Shown here: piece by piece, positions 1 through 8,411 of the stretch
Position numbering within the stretch: position 1 is the stretch's first letter
How the letters are laid out: each line of letters starts with the position of its first letter
The notes under the pieces: model-generated
Seen by the model: only the letters and a program-made list of their open reading frames with translations
Databases searched by the model: none
Told to the model about the DNA's origin: nothing
Assembly: GCA_039806955.1 (NCBI GenBank)
Contig: JBDHQI010000001.1
Span: forward strand, 62,001 to 126,000
Direction of reading: 5' to 3'
From: JADLHS01 sp039806955
GTDB lineage: Bacteria; Verrucomicrobiota; Verrucomicrobiia; Limisphaerales; JADLHS01
DNA: 64,000 bases
Program-made: the position numbers and the translations under genes

Positions 1-543
1 CTGTTTCTGCGTGCCCATCGCATCCACGGTCACGATGCAGCCGGAGAGTTCCAGCGCCCGCAGCAGTTTGGGCAGGGCGGTGATCTCGTTGCTCTTGTCG
101 TCCACCTTGAGCTGGCCCAGCACCAGCCCGTTGCCCTGCGCCCAGGCGCTGACGATCACCTTGCTGTTTTGATCCGCGTCCAGCGCGCGGCGCAGCGCCT
201 TGCCGTCCAAGGCCACGATCTCCTGGGTCACCGCCACGCGCAGGCTTTGGGTCCACGCCATGAAACATTCGCCGAAGGCCTGCGGGTCCAGTGCGGCAAA
301 GACGCGGTTGAAGGTGTCGTGGCTGGGAATGCCGTTCTTGAGCGTCAGGAAGGTCTTGAACCAGTCCTTCTTGGCCTTGCCGAAGTCTTCCATGTCGTTG
401 AAGGACTCGCCGGCGCAGAGCAGCGTGCAGATGGCGATGGTCAGCACATCAATCAATTCGTGATCCTTGGTGCGGTTGACGCGTGGATCAGGGAGGTTCT
501 TGAAGTGTTCGATCAAACTGAGTTTGGGATGCGTCTTGGGCAT
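1..543 (-). CDS. ISAs1 family transposase, N-terminal part (partial)
   Basis: The reading frame is open from an ATG at 543 to the window edge (181 codons) and begins MPKTHPKLSLIEHF. The N-terminal domain with PDPRVNRTKDHELIDVL and CAGESFNDMEDFG is the DDE_Tnp_1-associated domain of ISAs1/H-repeat transposases. The block IVALDGKALRRALD carries the first catalytic Asp of the DDE core. The rest of the catalytic domain is outside the window. The protein would cut and join the ends of its own insertion sequence. It may be intact; nothing in the visible half is broken. Confidence 0.85.
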   Translation of the reverse strand, partial: MPKTHPKLSLIEHFKNLPDPRVNRTKDHELIDVLTIAICTLLCAGESFNDMEDFGKAKKDWFKTFLTLKNGIPSHDTFNRVFAALDPQAFGECFMAWTQSLRVAVTQEIVALDGKALRRALDADQNSKVIVSAWAQGNGLVLGQLKVDDKSNEITALPKLLRALELSGCIVTVDAMGTQKQ

Positions 544-622
544 CCCTCCTCAGTTATCCAGTTCCAACCCCAAGTACAGAGAAAAATCCAGTAAATCTCG
601 GAATTTAGATGCGTCGGCCCTG
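1..622 (-). mobile_element. ISAs1-family insertion sequence, transposase-start end (truncated by window edge)
   Basis: The stretch holds the start of an ISAs1-type transposase and ends in a terminus-like sequence. Read on the minus strand, the outer end begins CAGGGCCGACGCATCTAAAT (622 downward), which matches my recollection of ISAs1-family terminal repeats. The other end lies outside the window, so neither the inverted-repeat partner nor the target duplication (expected near 623-630, acttgcgg) can be checked. The insertion sits directly against the tail of a plus-strand gene that it appears to have cut. Confidence 0.75.
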
Positions 623-691
623 ACTTGCGGCCCGCTGGACATTGACGACCCCGCGCCAGCCATCACCGTGATGTTGCCGGACGAGGACTGA
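623..691 (+). pseudogene. 3' tail of a plus-strand gene cut by the ISAs1 insertion
   Basis: The 22 codons before the stop at 689-691 (TCGPLDIDDPAPAITVMLPDED) are directly followed by a strong terminator hairpin. That suggests a genuine gene end whose body lies on the other side of the insertion sequence. Function cannot be told from so short a piece. The acidic, proline-rich tail and the position next to terminase genes would fit an element structural or packaging gene, but that is only a guess. Confidence 0.45.
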
Positions 692-710
692 ACCTCCCCG
701 GTATTTTCCA

Positions 711-750
711 GCCCGCCGCGATGACACCCTCGCGGCGGGCAAAAATTTTT
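711..750 (+). terminator. Intrinsic terminator
   Basis: GCCCGCCGCGA at 711-721 pairs perfectly with TCGCGGCGGGC at 730-740, with a short loop, and is followed by AAAAATTTTT (741-750). It sits about 20 bases after the stop at 691. Because the flank is both A- and T-rich, it could also act on the minus strand. Confidence 0.75.
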
Positions 751-751
751 C

Positions 752-780
752 GCGGCTGACGCCTTGAGGTCGTCAGCCGC
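752..780. repeat. Second inverted repeat beside the terminator
   Basis: GCGGCTGAC at 752-760 and GTCAGCCGC at 772-780 form a perfect 9-bp stem with an 11-base loop, immediately after the terminator. No T-run follows. From here to 949 I see no gene. Confidence 0.5.
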
Positions 781-949
781 GCAGCCATTCGACTATTGAG
801 GATTCACGCCATCCCCAAACCCCGGCGCTGGTGCTACTCGCACCAGACCGCGCCAAAGGTTGCAACCTCTGGACACCGTGGAGCGGCGACACCAAGGAAC
901 TACGCAGGATAGACAATATCGCCACTAAGCGGTAGCCTCCGTGCTGCTC

Positions 950-1661
950 ATGAGAAAACGCGACCACAAGACGATTTACACGGATTTCAAAGACGACCTA
1001 AAAGCTCTCGGCGATCTCTACGAGAAAGCGACTTTTGGTCTAAACGCCCAAAAGGTCGAGCCGACATTCCATTCTAGTTTGGCAGAAATCGTTTTCCACC
1101 GTGGCTATGTTGCCTTTGAAGTTTTCCTGTCGACGTTGTTTGTCGCATACATCAACCAGGACTCTGCGGCGTTTCAGGCTGCCTACGAACAGCAGGCAAA
1201 GACATTTATTTCTAACAGATTCGGCCCTTGGTGGGGGGAATCGTTTCCATCTGACTCCCGAGAAGCATGTTAATGTTACTGACGTTGAAATGTTAATTGA
1301 TCCAAAGGGATTCAACCTCACGTTTTCTAGCACCAAGGAATTGCTAGAAACCACACAGAGTTGGTTGTCGGTGAAGCATCAAACTGGATTCGCAAGCCTT
1401 ACCCACGACGATAAAGTATTCATGGATGCCGCTCGAGCGGTCCGCAACTGTGTGGCTCACCAAAGCAATTCTTCATTTGACAGAATGAACACCGTCTTAG
1501 CTACTCTTTCGCCAGCGGGCATCTATGCTGGTTTGAGAAGGGGCGGGAAAAAAATCGAAGATCCTGGCGCGTATCTTAAGGCCGATAGTGATGGTCGCCC
1601 GCGTGCCATTGTCTATGTCGCGTTTCTGGATCGCATTGCCAAGATGCTGAAAAGTGTTTGA
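950..1661 (+). pseudogene. HEPN-type protein, disrupted by a frameshift at a G run
   Basis: Two plus-strand frames join into one protein. The first starts at ATG 950 (MRKRDHKTIYTDF) and runs to a stop at 1273; the second continues to the stop at 1661. They swap at a six-G run (1233-1238); removing one G gives a smooth ...FGPWWGNRFHLTPEK... join of about 236 residues. The second half contains R-N-C-V-A-H (codons 1443-1460), the Rx4H signature of HEPN domains, and the first half has the helical FEVFLSTLFVAYI segment seen in RiboL-PSP-HEPN-like proteins. HEPN proteins are often RNases in abortive-infection or toxin systems. The frameshift could be real decay, a sequencing error or programmed slippage. 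Confidence 0.6.
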
Positions 1662-1678
1662 TATGAAGTGCGACTTTT

Positions 1679-3076
1679 CTACAGCCCCCGCAATTTCCGC
1701 TCGCTGATCGTCCGCGATTTCGTCGCCACCAAGTAACGCAGGCAGTCCGCGCAGTCATCACCCCCAACGCCGTCGTCATCGGCGTCAATTTTCAAAACGT
1801 CCTCTGGCCGGTTTGGATCGTGTTGCAATGTCGGCAATGTCTCAATCAGCCGTCCGCACCGTTGATGAATGAATAGCGTGGGCCGGATGTTGGCCTCGAC
1901 ATCACCGAACCGAGTCATGATTTCCGCCCACCCGTTCAATCGGTCGGTGTTTGCCGGGCGTAGTGTGATGCCTTGCCTTGCATACTGCGCCGCCACCGTC
2001 GTGCCGTCGCTTTGCCGTGAGAACACGTCCGCGCCGGCCACGAACCGTTTCAGGTCGCCGAGTTCCAACTTGCGATCGCCGATCTTGTGCCGCGCGAGCA
2101 TCGCCTTGATTGCGGGCGCGTGACGTTGCGGCAACCACAGCCGCTCCGCGTGTTCGTCCACGACGAACAGGTTGCCGTCGCCGTCGGTGCAGCCGAGCAG
2201 CACCACCGTGTAGTGCGCGAAGCCATAGTCCATCGCGCAAAACCATTCCCGCGCCCGCGTGTCGTCGAAGTCCTCGACGACGTGAACCTCGCGGCGCAGC
2301 GTCGTGAAGAACTGGCCGGCGGCGATGTCCCAATCCCCGTCGAGCCAGGCACGACGCTGCCAGCCGCTCAATCCTTGCAACACCCGGATGTATTCCGGGT
2401 TGTTCCAACGATTGTCCGTCACGCGGGCCGCAACAAACCGCGTCTCCGTCTCCCGCCGTTCGAGCATCGGCGCGACAAACCGTGTGCGATACCACGCGTG
2501 ACCGACTCCCCCCGGGTTTGTCGTGGAATAGATGCGAGGACGCCAGTTCGGTTTGCTCGTGCGGCAGCAGGTCGTGATGTCCTGGTATTTGCGCGCGGTC
2601 AAAGTCGTGGCCTCCTCGATCCCGATCACGTCGTATTCCAGCCCGAGATACGCATCAATGTCCTTCTCGTTCTGGAAATGCCCGGCGATGATGCGCGAGC
2701 CGTTGTTGAAGGTCAGTATGCCCCGGAACGCTGAGAACTCGTGACCGAGGTTCGTGAACAGCTTCCGGCGCAGATCCTCGAAGTGTTCAAGGTTCGCTTT
2801 ACCGACCTTGCGGAGCAGCAGGCATTTCAAGCTGGGCACGCGCTGGCAATCGTCCACGCCCATCTGCGCCAGCAGCCAATGCGACTTGCCGCCACCACGC
2901 GCGCCACCGTAGCCGATGGCCGTAGGCCCATCAGCCCGGTCGCACATCCGCGCCGCCGCGCTGGCGACCAGTTGCCGCTCCTGCAACACCACGTCCGCCC
3001 GCTCAAAGCGTTGCATCTGATCCTTCGGGCAACCAGCGCGGCGTCCGACCATGAAATAGCGTTCCCAGGGTGTCAT
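1679..3076 (-). CDS. Phage terminase large subunit (ATPase/nuclease)
   Basis: This protein (465 aa) is the motor that cuts and pumps DNA into a procapsid. The ATPase domain shows a Walker A GGARGGGKS (about residues 57-65) and a Walker B YDVIGIEEA (about 148-156), followed by the STTNPGG coupling-type motif near 204. The C-terminal RNase H-like nuclease shows AMDYGF (near 281), VVDEHAE and a late acidic DADDDGVGGDD cluster. The start ATG at 3076 overlaps the stop of the preceding terminase small-subunit-like gene by four bases (ATGA). It is the last gene of the minus operon and converges on the HEPN pseudogene. No portal or capsid gene follows in the window. Confidence 0.9.
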   Translation of the reverse strand: MTPWERYFMVGRRAGCPKDQMQRFERADVVLQERQLVASAAARMCDRADGPTAIGYGGARGGGKSHWLLAQMGVDDCQRVPSLKCLLLRKVGKANLEHFEDLRRKLFTNLGHEFSAFRGILTFNNGSRIIAGHFQNEKDIDAYLGLEYDVIGIEEATTLTARKYQDITTCCRTSKPNWRPRIYSTTNPGGVGHAWYRTRFVAPMLERRETETRFVAARVTDNRWNNPEYIRVLQGLSGWQRRAWLDGDWDIAAGQFFTTLRREVHVVEDFDDTRAREWFCAMDYGFAHYTVVLLGCTDGDGNLFVVDEHAERLWLPQRHAPAIKAMLARHKIGDRKLELGDLKRFVAGADVFSRQSDGTTVAAQYARQGITLRPANTDRLNGWAEIMTRFGDVEANIRPTLFIHQRCGRLIETLPTLQHDPNRPEDVLKIDADDDGVGGDDCADCLRYLVATKSRTISERKLRGL

Positions 3077-3651
3077 GGCGTTTTCCCTGGGATGAGTGGC
3101 AGGGCCTCGACGTCCACCACTTCTCCGGGAAGTGGTTCGCCGTAGATTTTTTCCAGCGCCACCGTGACCTCGACGCGCACTGCCGGCAGATCGTCGCCCT
3201 TGCGCTGCTCACCGTTCGTGCCGAGGCCCGTCGCCAGCCGCCCGAGCTTGCTGGCGATTTCCAGCATCCGGGCAATGTCGGCAAGATTGGCATAGACCTT
3301 CTCGCGCTCCATGTAGGCATCCAGCCCGCGCTTCGCGGCGGCGATGGCTCGTTCGTGCATCGCCCATTCCGTTTCGCGAAGTTGCTGCTCGCGGCTTTCC
3401 CATTCCGCCGCCTTACTTCGTGCCGCGGCCTCGATGGCCTCGCGCTCGACCACCGCCAAGTGCGCCCCGTGCGCGGCCACGCGACTGCGCCAGTCGAATT
3501 TCGCGGCCCAGCGCTCAATCAAACCCTCACTCTTTCCCAACTGTTTCCCCACCGTGCGGGTGGATCGCTCCGGCCCGAGGCTCAGATACAAGCTGAACGC
3601 CGCGAACGCCTTGTTCGACTCACGCGGTTGTTGTTCAAACGGTAACGGCAT
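3073..3651 (-). CDS. Terminase small subunit-like DNA-binding protein
   Basis: A 192-residue protein directly upstream of, and overlapping, the terminase large subunit. Residues 28-55 (RSTRTVGKQLGKSEGLIERW) form a helix-turn-helix typical of small terminase subunits, which recognise packaging sites on phage DNA. A long charged helix rich in Glu and Arg (about 65-115) follows, suitable for oligomerisation. The assignment rests on the helix-turn-helix, the size and the neighbour; there is no strong signature. Its start at 3651 overlaps the end of the upstream zinc-ribbon gene by 17 bases. Confidence 0.65.
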   Translation of the reverse strand: MPLPFEQQPRESNKAFAAFSLYLSLGPERSTRTVGKQLGKSEGLIERWAAKFDWRSRVAAHGAHLAVVEREAIEAAARSKAAEWESREQQLRETEWAMHERAIAAAKRGLDAYMEREKVYANLADIARMLEIASKLGRLATGLGTNGEQRKGDDLPAVRVEVTVALEKIYGEPLPGEVVDVEALPLIPGKTP

Positions 3652-4324
3652 GTTTCATCCTCTCTTTCACTTCATTCAAGGTTTCGGCCACGGACAGCCG
3701 TTCGCCATTCGGCTTCCACCAGTGGTATCGCTCCGGCGAATCAAACGGGATCACCAGCGACCCGCCCGGCGTCAGATACGGCAGCCGCTCACCAGCGGCG
3801 GACAGCGGTTTCTCCACCCCCAAACTTGGGACGCTTGGGACGGCGGTTTCCGAGTCCTTTAGCTCCTCTTGGAAATCCTCACCAATATCTATATGGGCGG
3901 TGGAATCCACTCGCGCACGCGCGCGTAACTCGGAATTACCCGTCCCAAGCGTCCCAAAATCGGCAACCAGGGAACTTGGGACGTTTGGGACGCCATTTTC
4001 CGACTCGGTTTTAGGCGTCCCAAGCGTCCCAGACTTGAAGGCGGTCAAAGCCGCCTTCACCGACCGGGTTGATGGCGCTGCCGACGGCGCTTTCAACCGG
4101 ACGGTGAAAGTCCCCGGCTGCCGGACACCGGCCAGCGCAAAAATCCGCTTCCGATGCTCCTTGTCCTTCGGATGCACGCAGCAGCCGAAGCGACCGTCGG
4201 GATAAATCCGCAGGTGCTCGCCGGTGCGATCGTGTCCGCCTTCGGCACAGGCCGGACATCGGGCCTGGACGATGCCGCCGGGCAACTCGCGCACCTTTTC
4301 AAGTTTGGCCGCGTCCAAGCTCAC
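3635..4324 (-). CDS. Zinc-ribbon protein, primase-associated
   Basis: I chose the GTG at 4324, which overlaps the stop of the primase-helicase gene as GTGA, a coupling used repeatedly in this operon; longer versions would run deep into that gene. The 229-residue product opens VSLDAAKLEKVREL and then has C-P-A-C (near 22-25) and a second cysteine pair near G-C-C-V-H-P, the layout of the zinc beta-ribbon of DnaG/TOPRIM-type primases. A low-complexity middle and a C-terminal region (PFDSPERYHWWKPNGE) have no family I recognise. It probably assists the neighbouring primase with template recognition. Confidence 0.6.
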   Translation of the reverse strand: MSLDAAKLEKVRELPGGIVQARCPACAEGGHDRTGEHLRIYPDGRFGCCVHPKDKEHRKRIFALAGVRQPGTFTVRLKAPSAAPSTRSVKAALTAFKSGTLGTPKTESENGVPNVPSSLVADFGTLGTGNSELRARARVDSTAHIDIGEDFQEELKDSETAVPSVPSLGVEKPLSAAGERLPYLTPGGSLVIPFDSPERYHWWKPNGERLSVAETLNEVKERMKHAVTV

Positions 4325-6303
4325 TCGCTCACCCCCAGCGGTAGTTCGCCCACTGGCAAAAGCTGGACCTTGCGCCAGCCGCGATTCGACTTCTTCCCAT
4401 CGCGCTCGATGGAGTGAGCCTTCGTCACATGGAACGCATCCAGCATGATGTCCGGCAGCGTGCGCTCGACGACGGCGGACGGCAGCGCGTTCCACCCCCT
4501 GTCGGCGCAGTATTCGGCATACGCCTGTTGGATTTCGCTCGTCGTGACGTCGCCGTATTCATGCCGCGTCATCCGCTCCTTCACGAACAGCCGCAGGCTG
4601 TCGCTTTCGGCCAGCAACGAATCCACCCGCCCGCGTTGCGCATCGGTCAGCTTGAAATCGCCGATCTCCGCGAACTCCGCCTGCAATTTCACGAAACCCG
4701 CCATCGCCCAGCGCAGAATCCCGCTGCCTTCCTCCCGCAGCAGCACATGGTCGAAATCCAGAATCCGTTTCGTCACCGGCGGCTTCTCGTAGCGCACGAT
4801 CAGCAACCGCCGCCGCCAAGCGCCGGCATCGTCCTCCAGCCGCACCCGCAGCCGCGAGTTGCACGTCACCACGATGTTGAACGTGCCGAACATCTGGAAA
4901 TCCCCGTTCAGGCCTTTGCCCTCGGCGGAAATTGGATCGCCGCCCACGAGCACCTTCAACATGCTCGCGCCGCGCTCCATCAGAAAATCGCCGCGCACGT
5001 CTGGTCCGATCAGCAACGTCTTGCCGCGATAGCGATACGTCTCGAATCGCTCGTGCAGACATTCCGTGCGCAGTTGGTAGGTGTTGTTCAGGCCGACGAG
5101 CGCCTGGACGATGCGCACCAGCGTCCCTTTGCCGCCGTTCGGCGTGCCGTCCACGATCAGGAATCGTTGCGGCAGGTTGTAGCCAAACAACGCCAGTCCG
5201 GCCCATCGCTGCAAAAGGTCTGCATCGTCCGGCTCGACGGCGGGGTAAATCAATTCGTTCAAGAAGCGCGGACACTCCGCCGCCGGGTCGAAAGCGAACG
5301 GCGACTGGTTGCGCGAATAATCCTCGGGCGCAAACCCGCCGAACTGGATGTCACCATCTTCGGCAAATCGAATCACGCCGTTGGCGACGTGGATGAACCG
5401 TTGCTTCGTCTTGAACGCACCGCGCTGTTCGACAATCCCTTTGAGTGCCGACACCACGGCGTTGAGCCGTGCCTGGGTGATCTGGATTTCCAGCGTGAAC
5501 TGTCGCGACTCACGGCTAATTTCCAAAATCCGGCAGGAAATGGTTTCGCGGATGTTTTCCGGCGTGACTGTTTCCCACAGGCCCGTGCGGTCGCTGTAGA
5601 GGTAGAACGTCTTTTCGTCGGGATCGTAAAGCACGCGGTTTTCGCGTGCGTAGAGCGCGGCCCAATACCGTTCATTGATGCCCGTGACCTTGCCGTCCTT
5701 GTTCGTGTAGAACGGGCGGCCGTATTCCTTCGCCAGCGCTTCCGCCGCATCCCGCTCCGGCTGACCAATCCACGGCAACTCCCAACCCGCCGGCCATTGC
5801 ACCTCGGCAAACTTCACCGTCACCGGCGGCGCGGCGACTAGCACCGCGTAATCCATCCCTTTGGGATGCCGACCGTAAATCGTTGAGAGCCGACCGTTGG
5901 CCCGCCACTCGAATCGCTCCGTTGTAACGCTCGCGGGAAATTCGCCCTCGATGCGCAGCCACACCATGCCGCCGCGACTGCCGCGCGAGCGCGTCGTGGT
6001 CGCCAGCGTGGGATTCGCGGCGAGGAACGCCGCCAAATCTTCATCGCGGTCAAAGTCCAGCGCGCACAGCCCGCCGGACATCTGCCCGAGATAGACCGCA
6101 ATGTTGAACTCGCCCGATGCCAGGGCAAAGCGATACGCGGGCGTCTGCGTCGCCTCAAATGGCCGTTGCGTGTAAGTCACCGCTGGCATCTTCGTGCCGC
6201 GGATGCACGGCACGAGAAACGCATCGCCACCGAGCAACGACACCACACTGTCGAGTGGCGTCGTTGCGACGGCCAATTGCCCGTTCGTCGCAGTCTGTTC
6301 CAT
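4321..6303 (-). CDS. Bifunctional primase-polymerase / SF3 (P4-type) helicase
   Basis: A 660-residue replication initiator started at ATG 6303, five bases after the upstream helicase stop. The N-terminal half is a prim-pol domain with the metal-binding L-D-F-D-R-D block (about 83-87) and the RGSRGG/WRANGR basic patches. The middle matches the D5/P4 N-terminal region. The C-terminal superfamily 3 helicase has Walker A GTPNGGKGT, the sensor-like LIGPDVRGDF, and VVTCNSRLRVR before AWRRRLLIVRYE. Such proteins prime and unwind at a mobile element's own origin. This is the best evidence that the element replicates autonomously after excision. Confidence 0.9.
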   Translation of the reverse strand: MEQTATNGQLAVATTPLDSVVSLLGGDAFLVPCIRGTKMPAVTYTQRPFEATQTPAYRFALASGEFNIAVYLGQMSGGLCALDFDRDEDLAAFLAANPTLATTTRSRGSRGGMVWLRIEGEFPASVTTERFEWRANGRLSTIYGRHPKGMDYAVLVAAPPVTVKFAEVQWPAGWELPWIGQPERDAAEALAKEYGRPFYTNKDGKVTGINERYWAALYARENRVLYDPDEKTFYLYSDRTGLWETVTPENIRETISCRILEISRESRQFTLEIQITQARLNAVVSALKGIVEQRGAFKTKQRFIHVANGVIRFAEDGDIQFGGFAPEDYSRNQSPFAFDPAAECPRFLNELIYPAVEPDDADLLQRWAGLALFGYNLPQRFLIVDGTPNGGKGTLVRIVQALVGLNNTYQLRTECLHERFETYRYRGKTLLIGPDVRGDFLMERGASMLKVLVGGDPISAEGKGLNGDFQMFGTFNIVVTCNSRLRVRLEDDAGAWRRRLLIVRYEKPPVTKRILDFDHVLLREEGSGILRWAMAGFVKLQAEFAEIGDFKLTDAQRGRVDSLLAESDSLRLFVKERMTRHEYGDVTTSEIQQAYAEYCADRGWNALPSAVVERTLPDIMLDAFHVTKAHSIERDGKKSNRGWRKVQLLPVGELPLGVSE

Positions 6304-6308
6304 TCGTC

Positions 6309-7634
6309 TTATCCGTTGATGGTTTGGTAAAACTCGATGGCCTCGGGCGACACATGCACGCCCTTGAACCATTCCTTGAAATTGAGCCCGGCCAGCGACC
6401 GCACCCGCGACACCGCGACGTAAGCCTGTCCCGGCTCGCGCGCGGCGCGGATGTCCAGATATGCCGCATCCAGCGTCAGCCCTTGCGCTTTGTGGATGGT
6501 CATCGCCCACGCCAGCCGCAACGGGAACTGACTGAAGCTCGCCGAGTCCTCGTCGTTCTGGTCATACCGCCAGGTGAACCGCTCCACGCGGATCACCGCG
6601 CCGGTCTTGGTTCGCACCACCACCGCGCCCGGCTCGACGGCCTCGACCTCGCCGATCTGTCCGTTGACGAACAACGGTTCAGTCCGGCCCGGCTCGTTCT
6701 TGTTCACCGTGAACATCACCAGCGCGCCCGGCTTCACATGCAGCGTCGCCGGAGTCAGCAGATTGCGCGTCAGAAATGCCCGTTGCAGGTCCGGCCCGGT
6801 TTGCTCCGCGTGCAGCACGGCTTCGTCGCCCGGCAGTTCGGAAAGCTGGAAGTTGTTCCACTTGTCCACTTGCACGTTGTGCGTGAACAAGCGCGGCATC
6901 GTGGACGGCGGATTGCTCCGCACCCGCGCTTGCAGAATCCGCGCACTGTCACCCCACACACGACCGACGCGGAAATCTGCCAACGCCCGGACGAACGCGG
7001 CTTCATCCTGCCGCCGCACTTTTTCCAGCAGGAACGTGCGGAAGTTCGCCGTCGTCCAGGCCGGTGATTGAAACGCCCAATCGTAGCGCTCCGTCTCGCT
7101 CGTGCGCACCGGCGGCAGTTGCAGGAAGTCGCCGGTGGCAATCACCTGACAGCCACCGAACGGCTCATCGCGCCCGCGCAGCCGACGGAACAGATATTCG
7201 ACAAACTCCAGTTGCCGCCCCGGCAACATGCTGATTTCGTCAATCACCAGCACTTCGCACCGCCGCACGCGATTGAACCCCGCCAGAATGGAGCGGCGCG
7301 GATCGCGTTCGAGTTGCGCGAAGTATTCTTCGTTCGACTGTCCCGCGGCCGGGCCGATCAGCATCCCGCAAAAGCGGTGGATCGTCATGCCGCCCACGTT
7401 GAGCGCGGCCACGCCGGTTGGAGCGGTGACGCTAACGCGGCGCGGACACTCCGCGATGAACTGGCGGAGTTGCGTGCTCTTGCCCGTGCCGCCCGCGCCG
7501 GTGAGGAAACAATTGTCCCCACCGAGCGCGGCGGCATGGAAACGGTTTTCCGGCGACAGCACCGCGTCAGCCAGCGCTTCGTAGCCGGTCCACCGATTCG
7601 TGGACAACATCTCAAGCTGTGATTCCGAGTGCAT
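6309..7634 (-). CDS. Pif1/RecD-like superfamily 1 DNA helicase
   Basis: The start at ATG 7634 (MHSESQLEMLSTNRW) lies inside the end of the upstream exonuclease gene, giving a 441-residue protein. Motif I is FLTGAGGTGKST, motif Ia TAPTGVAALNVGG, motif II VLVIDEISML, motif III ATGDFLQLPPV, and the C-terminal motifs include MTIHKAQGLTLD and YVAVSRVRSL. This is the full Pif1-type set for 5'-3' unwinding, displacement of proteins and removal of G-quadruplexes. In a mobile element it probably supports replication together with the P4-type primase-helicase that follows it. Confidence 0.92.
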   Translation of the reverse strand: MHSESQLEMLSTNRWTGYEALADAVLSPENRFHAAALGGDNCFLTGAGGTGKSTQLRQFIAECPRRVSVTAPTGVAALNVGGMTIHRFCGMLIGPAAGQSNEEYFAQLERDPRRSILAGFNRVRRCEVLVIDEISMLPGRQLEFVEYLFRRLRGRDEPFGGCQVIATGDFLQLPPVRTSETERYDWAFQSPAWTTANFRTFLLEKVRRQDEAAFVRALADFRVGRVWGDSARILQARVRSNPPSTMPRLFTHNVQVDKWNNFQLSELPGDEAVLHAEQTGPDLQRAFLTRNLLTPATLHVKPGALVMFTVNKNEPGRTEPLFVNGQIGEVEAVEPGAVVVRTKTGAVIRVERFTWRYDQNDEDSASFSQFPLRLAWAMTIHKAQGLTLDAAYLDIRAAREPGQAYVAVSRVRSLAGLNFKEWFKGVHVSPEAIEFYQTING

Positions 7635-8304
7635 GGGCGATCTTCGCGGAAAGTTCCAGGTCGTTGCGCAGGTAGGCTTCCGCCTGCTTGCGGTCGTTGC
7701 GCCACAGTTCTGCGAAGGCTTTGCCGTCGCCGTTTTTAGCGCCCACCCCGAGGTGTTTCGCGATGCTGTCGAGTGAACCCCGCGCCTGCCGGTCGCCGAG
7801 CTGCCAGGCATCGCGCAGGTCAATCAGTTGGTCGCCCCAATACCGCCCACGCCGCAGGCCGAACGGCACGGACACGCGATGCTTCCACGAGCGCCGGAAC
7901 AGAAACGGCAGGTCGAAGCCGAAGATGTTGAAGCCGATCATCGGATTCATCCGGCCCATCTCGCCGCGCGTCATCTCCCAAAACTCGCGCAGCGTCTTGG
8001 CCTCGTCATCGTGACCGATGACGACCAGCTTGCCCTCGTTGATGAAGTCCGGACCGGCTTCGCCGCGCGCATCAAACACCAGCATCCCGATCGCCACCAC
8101 GCGCCCGCTGAGCGGGTCGAGTGCGGCCTTGTCGAAAAAGTCCCGGCGATGATTCGCTTCGGCCTCGGCAATCTTTTCCGCAATCTTCGCGGGGTCTTTG
8201 AGATTGCCCGTCTTCACTTCCGCCGGATCGAACGGTGGCAGTAACGCCGATAGTTCGCTGTCCGCCAGAGGCCCGGTTTCCACGTCAAAAATAATGGTCT
8301 GCAC
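7612..8304 (-). CDS. DnaQ-like 3'-5' exonuclease
   Basis: I chose GTG 8304 as start because it has GAAGGA seven bases upstream and because coding signature begins there (VQTIIFDVETG); upstream in-frame sequence is the shadow of the SSB-like gene. The 230-residue protein has the DEDD exonuclease set: D7 and E9 in FDVETG, the Asp of GFNIFGFDLPFL, and the Asp of YLRNDLELSAKI. It resembles the PolB-like/predicted 3'-5' exonucleases of phages. Likely role: proofreading or end trimming during element replication. It overlaps the Pif1 gene by 23 bases. Confidence 0.82.
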   Translation of the reverse strand: MQTIIFDVETGPLADSELSALLPPFDPAEVKTGNLKDPAKIAEKIAEAEANHRRDFFDKAALDPLSGRVVAIGMLVFDARGEAGPDFINEGKLVVIGHDDEAKTLREFWEMTRGEMGRMNPMIGFNIFGFDLPFLFRRSWKHRVSVPFGLRRGRYWGDQLIDLRDAWQLGDRQARGSLDSIAKHLGVGAKNGDGKAFAELWRNDRKQAEAYLRNDLELSAKIAHALGITA

Positions 8305-8411
8305 AAAATATCCTTCGGTTTGCACGGAGGGATGGAAGCCGGTGCGGCTTGCACCATCCCCCCGTGCGGTTGATTTGTGTTCATGGCACGGTTGCCAGTG
8401 CGGCTCGCACC

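Noticed and set aside
1..1700. A copy of the tRNA-Pro 3' end that could be the left attachment site
   Set aside because: I scanned for the T-arm and acceptor sequence and found none, so the left end is taken to be outside the window.
3635..4495. Longer version of the zinc-ribbon gene starting at 4495
   Set aside because: The extra N-terminal residues lie inside the primase-helicase and have the look of an out-of-frame translation; the GTGA-coupled GTG at 4324 is a better start.
4414..5841. A long plus-strand open frame (475 codons) antisense to the primase-helicase
   Set aside because: It mirrors the codon bias of the minus-strand gene, is His/Arg-rich and low in normal coding character, and has no domain. 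The minus-strand protein has full catalytic motifs.
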